DNA from: Psychrobacter sp. FME6
GTDB taxonomy: Bacteria; Pseudomonadota; Gammaproteobacteria; Pseudomonadales; Moraxellaceae
DNA length: 55,051 nucleotides
Assembly (NCBI RefSeq): GCF_014861365.1
Contig: NZ_RRYW01000010.1
Span: forward strand, 1-55,051
Direction: 5' to 3'
Of the stretch, positions 46,578 to 54,888 are shown one piece after another. A program made the translations under genes and the position numbers. Position 1 is the first letter of the stretch. Each line of letters begins with the position of its first letter. The notes below the pieces were generated by a model. The model saw only the letters and a program-made list of their open reading frames with translations. It was not told where the DNA came from and did no database searches.

Positions 46578-47372
46578 ATGATGACTAAAAAATCTCTTAT
46601 CCAGTCCCCCGAAGCCATAGAAAAAATGCGCGTGGCCGGCAAGCTTGCTAGCGAATTATTGGTCATGCTCGATGAGCATGTCAAAGTTGGGGTCAGCACC
46701 GAAGCATTAAACCAAATTGCTCATGATTATATCGTTAATGTGCAGAAGGCTATTCCTGCTCCGCTTAACTATAACGGCTTTCCTAAATCCATCTGTACCT
46801 CGGTCAACCACGTGGTTTGTCACGGTATCCCTACCGAAAACAAACTGCTAAAAGATGGCGATATCATCAATATCGATGTGACCGTCATCAAGGATGGTTA
46901 TTATGGTGATACCTCTAAAATGTGGATCATTGGCGATGGCTCCATCATGGCGCAGCGTATCTGCAAGGTGGCGCAAGATGCACTCTATGCTGGCATGAGC
47001 GTGGTCAAAGATGGCGTTCGTCTCGGTGATATCGGTGCCGCTATCCAAGAAGTGGTCGAGCCTGAGCGTTTCAGTATCGTGCGCGAGTTCTGTGGTCATG
47101 GCATTAGCGATGAATTCCACCATGAGCCGCAAGTGATGCACTATGGTAAAAAAGGCACCGGCTTTGAGCTAAAAACCGGCATGACCTTTACCATCGAGCC
47201 GATGATTAACCAAGGTACTTGGCAGACCAAAATTTTGCCAGACGAATGGACTGCCATTACCAAAGACCGTAAGCTATCCGCGCAGTGGGAGCACACCATG
47301 GTCGTGACTGATAATGGCTGTGAAGTATTCACCACTCGACCCGAAGAAGACTTAAGTTTTTTAACCCAATAA
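46578..47372 (+). CDS. map: Methionine aminopeptidase, type I
   Basis: Removes the initiator methionine from new proteins. The 264-residue pita-bread-fold metalloprotease has all five metal ligands, each offset by +3 from E. coli: D100 and D111 (NIDVTVIKDGYYGDTS), H174 (CGHGISDEFH), E207 (TIEPMINQG) and E238 (QWEHTMVVT). No extra N-terminal zinc domain is present. A second ATG three bases downstream is equally possible. It precedes glnD, the arrangement in Pseudomonas and Acinetobacter, but a terminator and a MITE lie between them here. Confidence 0.97.
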   Translation: MMTKKSLIQSPEAIEKMRVAGKLASELLVMLDEHVKVGVSTEALNQIAHDYIVNVQKAIPAPLNYNGFPKSICTSVNHVVCHGIPTENKLLKDGDIINIDVTVIKDGYYGDTSKMWIIGDGSIMAQRICKVAQDALYAGMSVVKDGVRLGDIGAAIQEVVEPERFSIVREFCGHGISDEFHHEPQVMHYGKKGTGFELKTGMTFTIEPMINQGTWQTKILPDEWTAITKDRKLSAQWEHTMVVTDNGCEVFTTRPEEDLSFLTQ

Positions 47373-47380
47373 CCCCATAA

Positions 47381-47406
47381 AAGATCGCCTAGGCGGTCTT
47401 TTTTTT
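47381..47406 (+). terminator. Terminator after map
   Basis: aagatcgcc-tag-gcggtctt forms a short stem with one G-T pair, followed by eight or more Ts (to 47406). It ends the map transcript before glnD. Confidence 0.85.
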
Positions 47407-47419
47407 GGATTATAATTAG

Positions 47420-47494
47420 GGCGTGTTCTCAATTCAATCGATGAACACCTAAGTGAACTAAAAATAACTCCGTTTTATTTGGTTTTAACACGCC
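47420..47494. mobile_element. Short MITE-like remnant (75 bp) with TTAG flanks
   Basis: Ends ggcgtgtt (47420-47427) and aacacgcc (47487-47494) are perfect 8-bp inverted repeats, flanked by direct copies of TTAG (47416-47419, 47495-47498). The left end resembles that of the element at 24875-25041 (ggcgtgtcctca). Because TTAG is not palindromic, it is better evidence for a YTAR target duplication. A nested palindrome (taggg..gtgttc / gaacaccta) lies inside the left half. Confidence 0.6.
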
Positions 47495-47533
47495 TTAGCG
47501 CTTTATTTTTAAATTTTTAATTGGATAACACTC

Positions 47534-50371
47534 ATGTTTAATTGTGATGTCGCCACCATTGATTTGACGCCGATGCCTATATTATCAAACAACCTCAAGA
47601 CAGCCGCCTCCTTGCCAGCCGCCTCCTTGCCAGCCGCCTCCTTGCCAGCCGCCTCCTTGCTAGTCGATAACCAGCTAGTCAGTACCCTGCCAGCGAATAA
47701 CGTCCAAACAAATAATGACATAACAGAAAAATCGCTATTCGGCATTCCTGAATGGTTACTCCAAATCAATGACGATATCAGCCGCGCACTGGAACGAGGC
47801 GTCAGTATCCGGCAACTGGTCGAGGCACGCGCCTGCGCTATCGATGGACTGCTCATCGCTTTGTTTGATTGGTTTGAGTTAGACAAGACGGATTTAGCAT
47901 TATTTGCAATAGGCGGCTATGGTCGCGGTGAGCTGTCGCTGTATTCAGATGTCGATATTTTATTGCTCTCCCCCGACGAAATTGATACCGACACCAGCGG
48001 TAAAATCGACAATTTGGTCGCCCTGCTGTGGGATATTGGGCTTGAGCCTGCGCTATCAGTACGTAGCGTCGATGACGGGTTAGAAGCGGCACTCGATCAT
48101 ACCATTGCCAGTGCGCTGTTAGAGGCGCGGCTGCTCGTGGGTAACGAGGCTTTGCAAGAAGTGCCTCTGCAAATCGTCAATAAACAGTGGTCGCCGCGTG
48201 CGTTCTTTGAGGTGAAAATCAATGAAGCAAAAGCGCGCTACTTGCAGCACAATGCCACAGAATACAATCTTGAGCCCAATATCAAAACCGCCCCTGGTGG
48301 TTTACGTGATATCCATATTATCGGTTGGGTAAGCAAACGCTACTTTCGTGTTGGCAAACTTTATGACTTGGTACAACAAAACTTTTTAACAGAAAAAGAA
48401 TTTGATGAGCTGAGCTTTGCGGAAAGCTATCTATGGCAAATACGTCACTATCTACATATATTAACCGGTCGCAACGAGAATAGGCTGTTGTTTGACTATC
48501 AGCGTGAAGTTGCGCAATTGATGGGCTATGAGACCCAGCCAGATGATCAGCCTAATGCCGCTGTTGAGCGTTTTATGCGCGATTATTATCGCTGCGCCAT
48601 GCAGATATCGACGCTGTCTGAGATGCTGATCAATCATTATTATGAGACGATTATAGAGCCGCAGCTACCTGACAATGAACGTCCAAAAAAACAGCCAATT
48701 AACGCGCGCTTTAATAAAGTCGGCGAACAAATTGCCATGGCGCACCACAGGGTTTTTGCTCAGCATCCTGAAGCCATACTAGAGATGTTTTTACTCATGG
48801 GTCAGTACGGTATCAAAAACGTCCGCACTCATACGCTGCGTGCGCTAAAAATTGCCGCACGCGGTATCGATCAGGTTTATAGAGACAACCCCACTCACCA
48901 AGCGCTTTTTTTAGCCAATTTAAAAGAGCAGAACTATTTGTTTCATCGCCTGCGTGCCATGAATCGCTATGGGGTTTTGGGTAATTATATTCCTGCTTTT
49001 GCCCAAGTCACTGGTATGATGCAATACGACTTATTTCATCGCTATACCGTAGATGCGCATACTTTATTTTTGATTCGCATCTTGCACCGCTTTACCGATC
49101 CGCGTTTTTATGAAGACTTTCCACTGGTTAGCTCTATTTTTCAGCGTATCGAGCGCAAAGAGATCTTGGTACTGGCAGCGATGTTCCATGATATCGCCAA
49201 AGGACGCGGCGGCAACCATAGCGAGCTTGGGCAAACGGAATCGATTGAGTTTTGCCTAGCCCATGGCATGAGTGTGGCAGATGCCAACTTAGTCGGCTGG
49301 CTTACTCGCTATCATTTACTGATGTCGATGACTGCGCAGAAAAAGGACATCTCAGACCCAGAAATCGTCAGTATTTTTGCGGACTTAGTCGGCAATGTCA
49401 CCCATCTCAATCATCTCTATGTGCTGACTGTCGCTGATATGAATGCGACCAATCCACAGTTATGGAATAGCTGGCGGGCCACGCTTATGAAGCAGCTATA
49501 CTCACAAACACGGCGTATCCTGCGCGCTGATATCGATGCACCGACCAATCGGCAGGATATGATCACTGCCACGCGCAAGCAAGCGGCGGCCATGCTCGAT
49601 AATGTCGATAATATGCACATGAATCATAATGAGGTATTGCGGCTATGGGATGACCTAGGGGATGAGTATTTCCTACGAGAAATCCCTGAAGATATCTTAT
49701 GGCATACCGAAGCGATTTTGAGTCATCCGCCCATTGGTCGTGCCTCTGATACCGATAGTGCACCGTTGGTGGTGTTACGCGAACATCGTGAGCTGGCACT
49801 TGATGCAGTACAGGTGTTTATTTATACCCAAAATCAGACCAATTTATTTGCGGTCACCATGGCGGTGTTTGATCAGATGAATCTCGATGTTTTAGATGCG
49901 CGCATCATTACTGCCACCCGCGATTTTGCCTTGGACTCTTATGTATTGTTAGACCCTAGTGGCACGCTACTGGTCGACGATGACAGCCAGCAAGAGCTCA
50001 AGCAGCGACTGATTGCGGCCTTTAAAAACCCATCAGTACCAAAACTGACTCATAAACGTATCCCGCGCCAGCTCAGACACTTTGAAGTGACGACAAAAAT
50101 TAATTTTGAGTTCAATGAGGCATCAGATCAGCATATTATGAGCCTAGAAACCTTAGATCAACCTGGGTTATTGGCACGAGTCGGACAGGTTTTTTTGCAA
50201 CAGAAGATTGAAGTTCATGCGGCGCGCATTACCACCTTAGGTGAGCGTGCAGAAGACATGTTTTATATCAGTGATCAAAAAGATAAGCCGTTATCTACTG
50301 ATAGATTACAAGCATTAAAAACCGCATTGATAGCCAGTTTTAATGTACAAAAAGACACCAATCTTGTCTAA
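47534..50371 (+). CDS. glnD: [Protein-PII] uridylyltransferase / uridylyl-removing enzyme
   Basis: The nitrogen sensor that adds UMP to, or removes it from, PII proteins in response to glutamine. The 945-residue protein contains a nucleotidyltransferase motif GGYGRGELSLYSDVDI (residues 127-142, with catalytic D139 and D141), a GlnD-type linker, an HD domain (MFHDIAK, H552-D553), and two C-terminal ACT domains (about 757-830 and 868-940) for glutamine sensing. The ~65-residue N-terminus is low complexity and includes four ASLPA-type repeats from a 15-bp DNA tandem repeat. Length is slightly above the ~890 norm for that reason. Confidence 0.97.
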   Translation: MFNCDVATIDLTPMPILSNNLKTAASLPAASLPAASLPAASLLVDNQLVSTLPANNVQTNNDITEKSLFGIPEWLLQINDDISRALERGVSIRQLVEARACAIDGLLIALFDWFELDKTDLALFAIGGYGRGELSLYSDVDILLLSPDEIDTDTSGKIDNLVALLWDIGLEPALSVRSVDDGLEAALDHTIASALLEARLLVGNEALQEVPLQIVNKQWSPRAFFEVKINEAKARYLQHNATEYNLEPNIKTAPGGLRDIHIIGWVSKRYFRVGKLYDLVQQNFLTEKEFDELSFAESYLWQIRHYLHILTGRNENRLLFDYQREVAQLMGYETQPDDQPNAAVERFMRDYYRCAMQISTLSEMLINHYYETIIEPQLPDNERPKKQPINARFNKVGEQIAMAHHRVFAQHPEAILEMFLLMGQYGIKNVRTHTLRALKIAARGIDQVYRDNPTHQALFLANLKEQNYLFHRLRAMNRYGVLGNYIPAFAQVTGMMQYDLFHRYTVDAHTLFLIRILHRFTDPRFYEDFPLVSSIFQRIERKEILVLAAMFHDIAKGRGGNHSELGQTESIEFCLAHGMSVADANLVGWLTRYHLLMSMTAQKKDISDPEIVSIFADLVGNVTHLNHLYVLTVADMNATNPQLWNSWRATLMKQLYSQTRRILRADIDAPTNRQDMITATRKQAAAMLDNVDNMHMNHNEVLRLWDDLGDEYFLREIPEDILWHTEAILSHPPIGRASDTDSAPLVVLREHRELALDAVQVFIYTQNQTNLFAVTMAVFDQMNLDVLDARIITATRDFALDSYVLLDPSGTLLVDDDSQQELKQRLIAAFKNPSVPKLTHKRIPRQLRHFEVTTKINFEFNEASDQHIMSLETLDQPGLLARVGQVFLQQKIEVHAARITTLGERAEDMFYISDQKDKPLSTDRLQALKTALIASFNVQKDTNLV
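47603..47662 (+). repeat. 15-bp coding tandem repeat in glnD
   Basis: gccgcctccttgcca is repeated at 47603, 47618 and 47633, with a fourth unit at 47648 ending gcta. Each unit adds five residues (AASLP) in frame, so copy-number change would alter length without breaking the gene. Confidence 0.95.
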
Positions 50372-50400
50372 AACGGGCGTGGTTGAGCAGGGTTTTACGA

Positions 50401-50449
50401 TAATTGATAGCACCTTTTATAAGGTATTATCAATTATAAGGTGCTTTTA
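50401..50449. terminator. Bidirectional terminator with two competing stems after glnD
   Basis: Stem 1: taattgata (50401-50409) with tatcaatta (50428-50436), enclosing acctt/aaggt. Stem 2: gcacctt (50410-50416) with aaggtgc (50438-50444), followed by tttta. Both use acctt, so they exclude each other. Stem 2 with its T run is the terminator for glnD. The structure includes the stop codon of the convergent gene. Confidence 0.65.
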
Positions 50450-51105
50450 TATATCATCTCACTAGCATGTTCATTGAGCTCATCATCAGCGAGCACGGGT
50501 GGCAAAACTTCTATATCTAGCTGCTGTTGGCTCAATATTAAACGACCAGCATCAACCTCTTTTTGTAATAAGCACTCTAAGCTTGCTAAATGGAACTCGC
50601 CGTCAAGATGATCGTATAACTCTCTCAAAGAGATAGGCGACTTGGCGTGTACATCGGGGTAAAGGCTGTCTTCTGCCAAAACAACCATCTCACTAAGTGC
50701 TTGTTCGCGTAACAACTCTTCTTGTTCAATGTTACGTTGCAAACGATTGCCCAGTCGACCTTTGGCAGCAAAGGTAACCAGAAAAATAACCGTTTGTAAT
50801 ATAAATAACGCTGCGTATTGCCATAAAGGTAATGATACATCCAACATATTGCTAAGCAACATTACTACGATAGCCACGACGACATAGCCAACCAACTGCC
50901 ATAATAACCACATGATTAAGCTGTTTTCACCAAACCAAAATATTTTATTTTCTTTGTGCTCAATTAAGTGCTGACGCGTTTGCCACCAGCATTGTTCCCG
51001 CTCTTTTAGCAGCTCGTATACTTCAGTACTTTGCACACGGTTATCAAAATTTTCATTAGTGATATCTTTAGCATTGAAATCATTCGTTTTTGAAATACTA
51101 GACAT
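50434..51105 (-). CDS. Uncharacterised two-helix membrane protein
   Basis: A 223-residue protein I do not recognise. A cytosolic Trp-rich N-terminal part (REQCWWQTRQHLIEHKENKIFWFGEN) precedes two hydrophobic helices (about 64-86 and 93-114). A soluble acidic domain follows, with a small winged-helix-like pattern (SPISLRELYDHLDGEFHLASLECLLQKEVDAGRLIL) near residues 155-190. It is convergent with glnD and divergent from dapC. It may be restricted to Moraxellaceae. No function is assigned. Confidence 0.75.
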   Translation of the reverse strand: MSSISKTNDFNAKDITNENFDNRVQSTEVYELLKEREQCWWQTRQHLIEHKENKIFWFGENSLIMWLLWQLVGYVVVAIVVMLLSNMLDVSLPLWQYAALFILQTVIFLVTFAAKGRLGNRLQRNIEQEELLREQALSEMVVLAEDSLYPDVHAKSPISLRELYDHLDGEFHLASLECLLQKEVDAGRLILSQQQLDIEVLPPVLADDELNEHASEMIYKSTL

Positions 51106-51258
51106 ATCAAGTTATCCTTACCATAAGCGCTCATTGAAGCTGGCAGTCATGTCCTGCATTGTTATAAGTTATAAAACCTAAAGAGAAGTGCTACACTGCT
51201 CTAATGTAATTTTTCTTTATAACTTTATTATTAATTGTCTATTATAGTTACTCTACTT

Positions 51259-52548
51259 ATGAATCACAACTTGACATACCTGCATCCTTACCCTTTCGCA
51301 AAAATGGCAACATTGCTTGCTGATAGCTCTCCAGCCCTTCACTATAGTGAAATTAAGCTGGGTATTGGTGAACCAAAACATGCGCCACCAGCATTTGTTT
51401 TGGACGTTCTACGAGAAAACTTGGACACAATAAGCCGTTATCCAACCACCAATGGTCTATTTGAGCTGCGCCAAACCATCGCCCATTGGTTGGAAAAGCG
51501 ATTTTTCCTCACTCATGTCGACCCAAATAAGCAAGTATTACCAGTCATGGGGACACGCGAGGCAATTTTTAGCTTGGTGCAAGCGGTTGTCGATCATAAA
51601 CCCATCGATAAAGAAAGCCGGTCACTACCTGCATCTCATCAGCCCTCACCTGTTTCTGCTACTGTTGTTCCTATATCTGCTCTTTCTCCTATAGCTTTTT
51701 CTCCGATAATAGTCATGCCCAATCCGTTTTATCAGATATACGAAGGTGCGGCGATACTGGCACAAGCAGAGCCTTATTTTGTGCCTTGCTCATTGGATAA
51801 TGACTTTAAGGGCAATTATCGCTCGGTCCCCAAAGATGTTTGGGCACGCACGCAGCTATTGTTCGTCTGTAACCCAAACAATCCAACCGGCTCGGTTATG
51901 ACTATGGATGATTGGGAATACCTGATTCGGCTGTCCGATCAATACGGCTTTATCATTGCCAGTGACGAGTGTTATAGCGAGCTATATTTTGACACGGCAC
52001 CAATTGGCTTGTTACAAGCCTGTGCTACCCTTGGTCGTCATGATTTTAAAAACTGTATCGTCTTTCATTCTTTATCCAAACGCTCAAACCTGCCGGGTCT
52101 GCGTTCAGGATTTGTCGCCGGTGATGCCAATATTTTGCAGAGCTATTTACAATACCGTACCTATCAAGGCTGTGCGATGCCGATACCGCATCAGCTCGCC
52201 TCTATCGCTGCTTGGCAAGATGAAAAACACGTGGCACACAATCGTGCTCTGTATCAAGAGAAGTTCGCCTTATGGATGTCTGAATTGGGTCATCTATTAG
52301 AGTTGCGGATGCCTGAAGCTGGATTTTACTTTTGGGTAAAAGTCCCTGAGCAGTTTAATGGTGATGACGAAGTATTCGTGAAAGCACTATACGAGCAAGC
52401 CAACATTCACGCCTTAGCAGGACGCTATCTGTCGCGTGAGGTCAATGGCAACAACCCTGGACAAGGTTATGTGCGTATCGCGCTCGTCGCTAGCGTTGAG
52501 GAGAGCCGTGAAGCGATTGAGCGCATTCGTCAGTTGCTAGCGGCATAA
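51259..52548 (+). CDS. dapC: Succinyldiaminopimelate transaminase
   Basis: A PLP aminotransferase of the lysine/diaminopimelate pathway, moving the amino group of glutamate to N-succinyl-2-amino-6-oxopimelate. From the ATG at 51259 it has 429 residues, with the type I fold: GIGEPKHAPP near the N-terminus, CNPNNPTGSVM, DECYSELYF, and the Schiff-base lysine K274 in SLSKRSNLPGLRSGF. A Ser/Pro-rich insertion of about 35 residues (around 115-148) precedes IVMPNPFYQIYEG and is unusual for the family. Placement after glnD agrees with Pseudomonas, supporting DapC over a generic aminotransferase. A TTG 24 bases upstream is less likely as the start. Confidence 0.9.
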   Translation: MNHNLTYLHPYPFAKMATLLADSSPALHYSEIKLGIGEPKHAPPAFVLDVLRENLDTISRYPTTNGLFELRQTIAHWLEKRFFLTHVDPNKQVLPVMGTREAIFSLVQAVVDHKPIDKESRSLPASHQPSPVSATVVPISALSPIAFSPIIVMPNPFYQIYEGAAILAQAEPYFVPCSLDNDFKGNYRSVPKDVWARTQLLFVCNPNNPTGSVMTMDDWEYLIRLSDQYGFIIASDECYSELYFDTAPIGLLQACATLGRHDFKNCIVFHSLSKRSNLPGLRSGFVAGDANILQSYLQYRTYQGCAMPIPHQLASIAAWQDEKHVAHNRALYQEKFALWMSELGHLLELRMPEAGFYFWVKVPEQFNGDDEVFVKALYEQANIHALAGRYLSREVNGNNPGQGYVRIALVASVEESREAIERIRQLLAA

Positions 52549-52873
52549 CGCAAGCATATAGCTATAGTAAATTCATTTTAAAAAACCCTACAGTGCTATT
52601 GGCTATAATTTTTTTGTAGCCTCTGTCACGCCTGCGAACAGCAAGCAAGAAAAAATATAGCAATAGCACGTTACTATTTACCTTACTACAATAATCGTCT
52701 CGCTTTTATGTTGAACTGAATAATCTGTATAAGTAGCAATTATCAAAATTCATACAACCTGAAAATCGCAAATCAAACGAAATCTCTAACAATGCTATAG
52801 TAAAGTTACTTTTATAATAAACTGTCTTTTCACAATCCTGTCCTTTCACAACGATGCCATCAAGGATGATGCC
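52549..52873. other. Intergenic region holding repeat copy E
   Basis: About 325 AT-rich bases between dapC and the CBS/DUF294 gene. The only supported element is repeat copy E; the downstream promoter lies somewhere after it. Confidence 0.4.
52590..52670 (+). repeat. Palindromic intergenic repeat, copy E
   Basis: Arms gtgctattggctata (52593-52607) and tatagcaatagcac (52656-52669) pair over 14 bp with one bulged G. The core is T run, gtagcctctgtc, acgcctgcg, aacagcaagcaagaaaaa. The arm sequence differs from that of copy D although pairing is kept. Confidence 0.8.
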
Positions 52874-54832
52874 ATGCCCCATCTTGATTTTACCCAGCCA
52901 CCCTTTGATGTATTGAGTTTAGCTGAACGTCAAAGTATCAGAAAAAACACCCAAATCCGTTACCTTGCCAAAGATGAGTATTTGTCTGCCGCAGAGCTAC
53001 AGTGCCTTTATGTGGTCATAAAAGGCCAGATTGAGCAATTACTCGACGATGAGTTTGTCGCTTCTTATCTAGGTAGCAACCACTCTGACGACCTCAATAA
53101 TAACGACTGGTTCGATAGCCGTCGCCTACCTGAATCTCAAAATAACAAAAGCATACCAGACAGTGTTGAAGCTGGCATGACCACACCCTACCAATACCGA
53201 GCTGTTGAGGATACCTTGCTGCTGCAAGTATCGGGTGCTACCGTCGATAAAATTAGCGCCCAAAACCATCTAGTCCGCCAAATGCTATCAGAAAAGCTGC
53301 CAGAACGATTAAAGGCGTTACAACAACGACGCAGCAAATCCATAAACACGACCAGCTATAATGACCAACAAGAAGTACAGCAAATTATGCTGCAACCAGT
53401 CATTGATGTCAGTTTATTGCCTGTCCATATCGTCGATGCCAGTAATAGCCTATATGACGCTGCCCATATTATGACCAAAGCTGGGCTAAAACACGTACTG
53501 GTACGACCATTGAATCACCTAGAGAACATTGAATACATTGAAAATGAGCAATATGGCACAGGTCATTTATTAGGGATTTTAACCGATACCGATATCTGCC
53601 GTGCTATCAGCGATCGGCAAGATCCTGCTACGACTACTTGCCAGCGTTATGCCAATTTTAATCTGCGCACCATCAAAGCCGACGATGAGATTGGTGATGC
53701 ACTATTGACCATGACCCGCTATCGCATCCATCGGCTACCAGTGATTGACCAAAACGGCGACGTGGCAGGTATACTTGGGCAAAGCGACATGCTCGCGCAC
53801 ATTGGTCACCATTCACAGCTCATCAGTATGCAGATTGAGCAGGCAAAAGACTTATCCAGTCTCGATACGGCGGTTGAGCTTATCGGACGCTATATTCGTG
53901 TGCAGCATCAAAATGGCGTCAAAATTGGTAATATCAGTCGCATGGTACAAACCCTCAACGCGCAAGTTTTTACCAAACTGTGGCAACTTATCGTGCCTAA
54001 TGAGGTCGTGGTAAATACCTGCCTCATCGTCATGGGTTCAGAAGGACGCGGTGAACAAATCATGCGTACCGACCAAGACAATGCACTCATTATGCGTGAT
54101 GGCTATAGCCATCCTGATTTGGCACAGTTCGCCGATACTTTTAACCACCATTTAGCAGACCTTGGTTATCCACTTTGCGATGGCAATATTATGATGACCA
54201 ATCCTGTGTGGCGACAGCCATTAAAACAATTTAACGCCCAGATTGGTTTGTGGTTTAAAAATACCGATCCGATGCATGGTATTTATTTGTCCGCTATACT
54301 CGATGGCGAATACGTCTGCGGTGATGAGTCGCTACTGACACAGGTACGTCAACATTTAAAGACAGCCCATCGCCAGTCAGATCCGATGTTTGTACGGCAG
54401 TTCGCACGCGCCGCACTACAGTTTGGTGATATCAATCAGTGGTGGCAAAAATATCTACCTTTACTGGGCGGTAAATCGTCCTCGCAAGATATCGACCTAA
54501 AAAAAGCGGGTATTTTCCCACTGGTCCATGGTATCCGTACCTTGGCATTAGAAAATGACATCTTGGCAGTACCTAGCAGCAAAGATCGCCTCAAGGCTTT
54601 GGTACAAGCCCAACACTTGACCCAAGAGCGCGCCGATACTTTATTAGAAGCTTTGGAGTTTTTTATGGCGCAGCGTTTGTCAGTTGCCCTCTCGACTGAC
54701 GACAAGCATGCACGGCAAGTGAATCCGATCACTCTCACAGCGCTTGAGCGTGACCTACTTAAGGAATGTCTGGCAGTAGTCAAAAGCTTTAAAAATCAGC
54801 TGCGTCAGCACTATCAATTAGAAATATCATAG
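52874..54832 (+). CDS. CBS-domain DUF294 nucleotidyltransferase
   Basis: A 652-residue predicted signalling nucleotidyltransferase. An N-terminal cyclic-nucleotide-binding-like region (about 1-150; LAKDEYLSAAELQCLYVVIKG) is followed by a CBS pair (about 170-320; LLGILTDTDICRAISD and IHRLPVIDQNGDVAGILGQSDM). The DUF294 nucleotidyltransferase has GSEGRGEQIMRTDQDNAL (about 388-405, metal Asp D400 and D402), and a DUF294_C helical domain ends the protein. A good RBS (aaggatg) precedes the ATG. Such proteins often accompany acetate metabolism or a DNA polymerase III epsilon-like exonuclease; no such partner is within the window. Substrate unknown. Confidence 0.9.
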   Translation: MPHLDFTQPPFDVLSLAERQSIRKNTQIRYLAKDEYLSAAELQCLYVVIKGQIEQLLDDEFVASYLGSNHSDDLNNNDWFDSRRLPESQNNKSIPDSVEAGMTTPYQYRAVEDTLLLQVSGATVDKISAQNHLVRQMLSEKLPERLKALQQRRSKSINTTSYNDQQEVQQIMLQPVIDVSLLPVHIVDASNSLYDAAHIMTKAGLKHVLVRPLNHLENIEYIENEQYGTGHLLGILTDTDICRAISDRQDPATTTCQRYANFNLRTIKADDEIGDALLTMTRYRIHRLPVIDQNGDVAGILGQSDMLAHIGHHSQLISMQIEQAKDLSSLDTAVELIGRYIRVQHQNGVKIGNISRMVQTLNAQVFTKLWQLIVPNEVVVNTCLIVMGSEGRGEQIMRTDQDNALIMRDGYSHPDLAQFADTFNHHLADLGYPLCDGNIMMTNPVWRQPLKQFNAQIGLWFKNTDPMHGIYLSAILDGEYVCGDESLLTQVRQHLKTAHRQSDPMFVRQFARAALQFGDINQWWQKYLPLLGGKSSSQDIDLKKAGIFPLVHGIRTLALENDILAVPSSKDRLKALVQAQHLTQERADTLLEALEFFMAQRLSVALSTDDKHARQVNPITLTALERDLLKECLAVVKSFKNQLRQHYQLEIS

Positions 54833-54888
54833 TCATATTGTTTTGCCAGATGCCAAACCTCCATCTAGTAGAGGCCTTAAAGGAAAAG

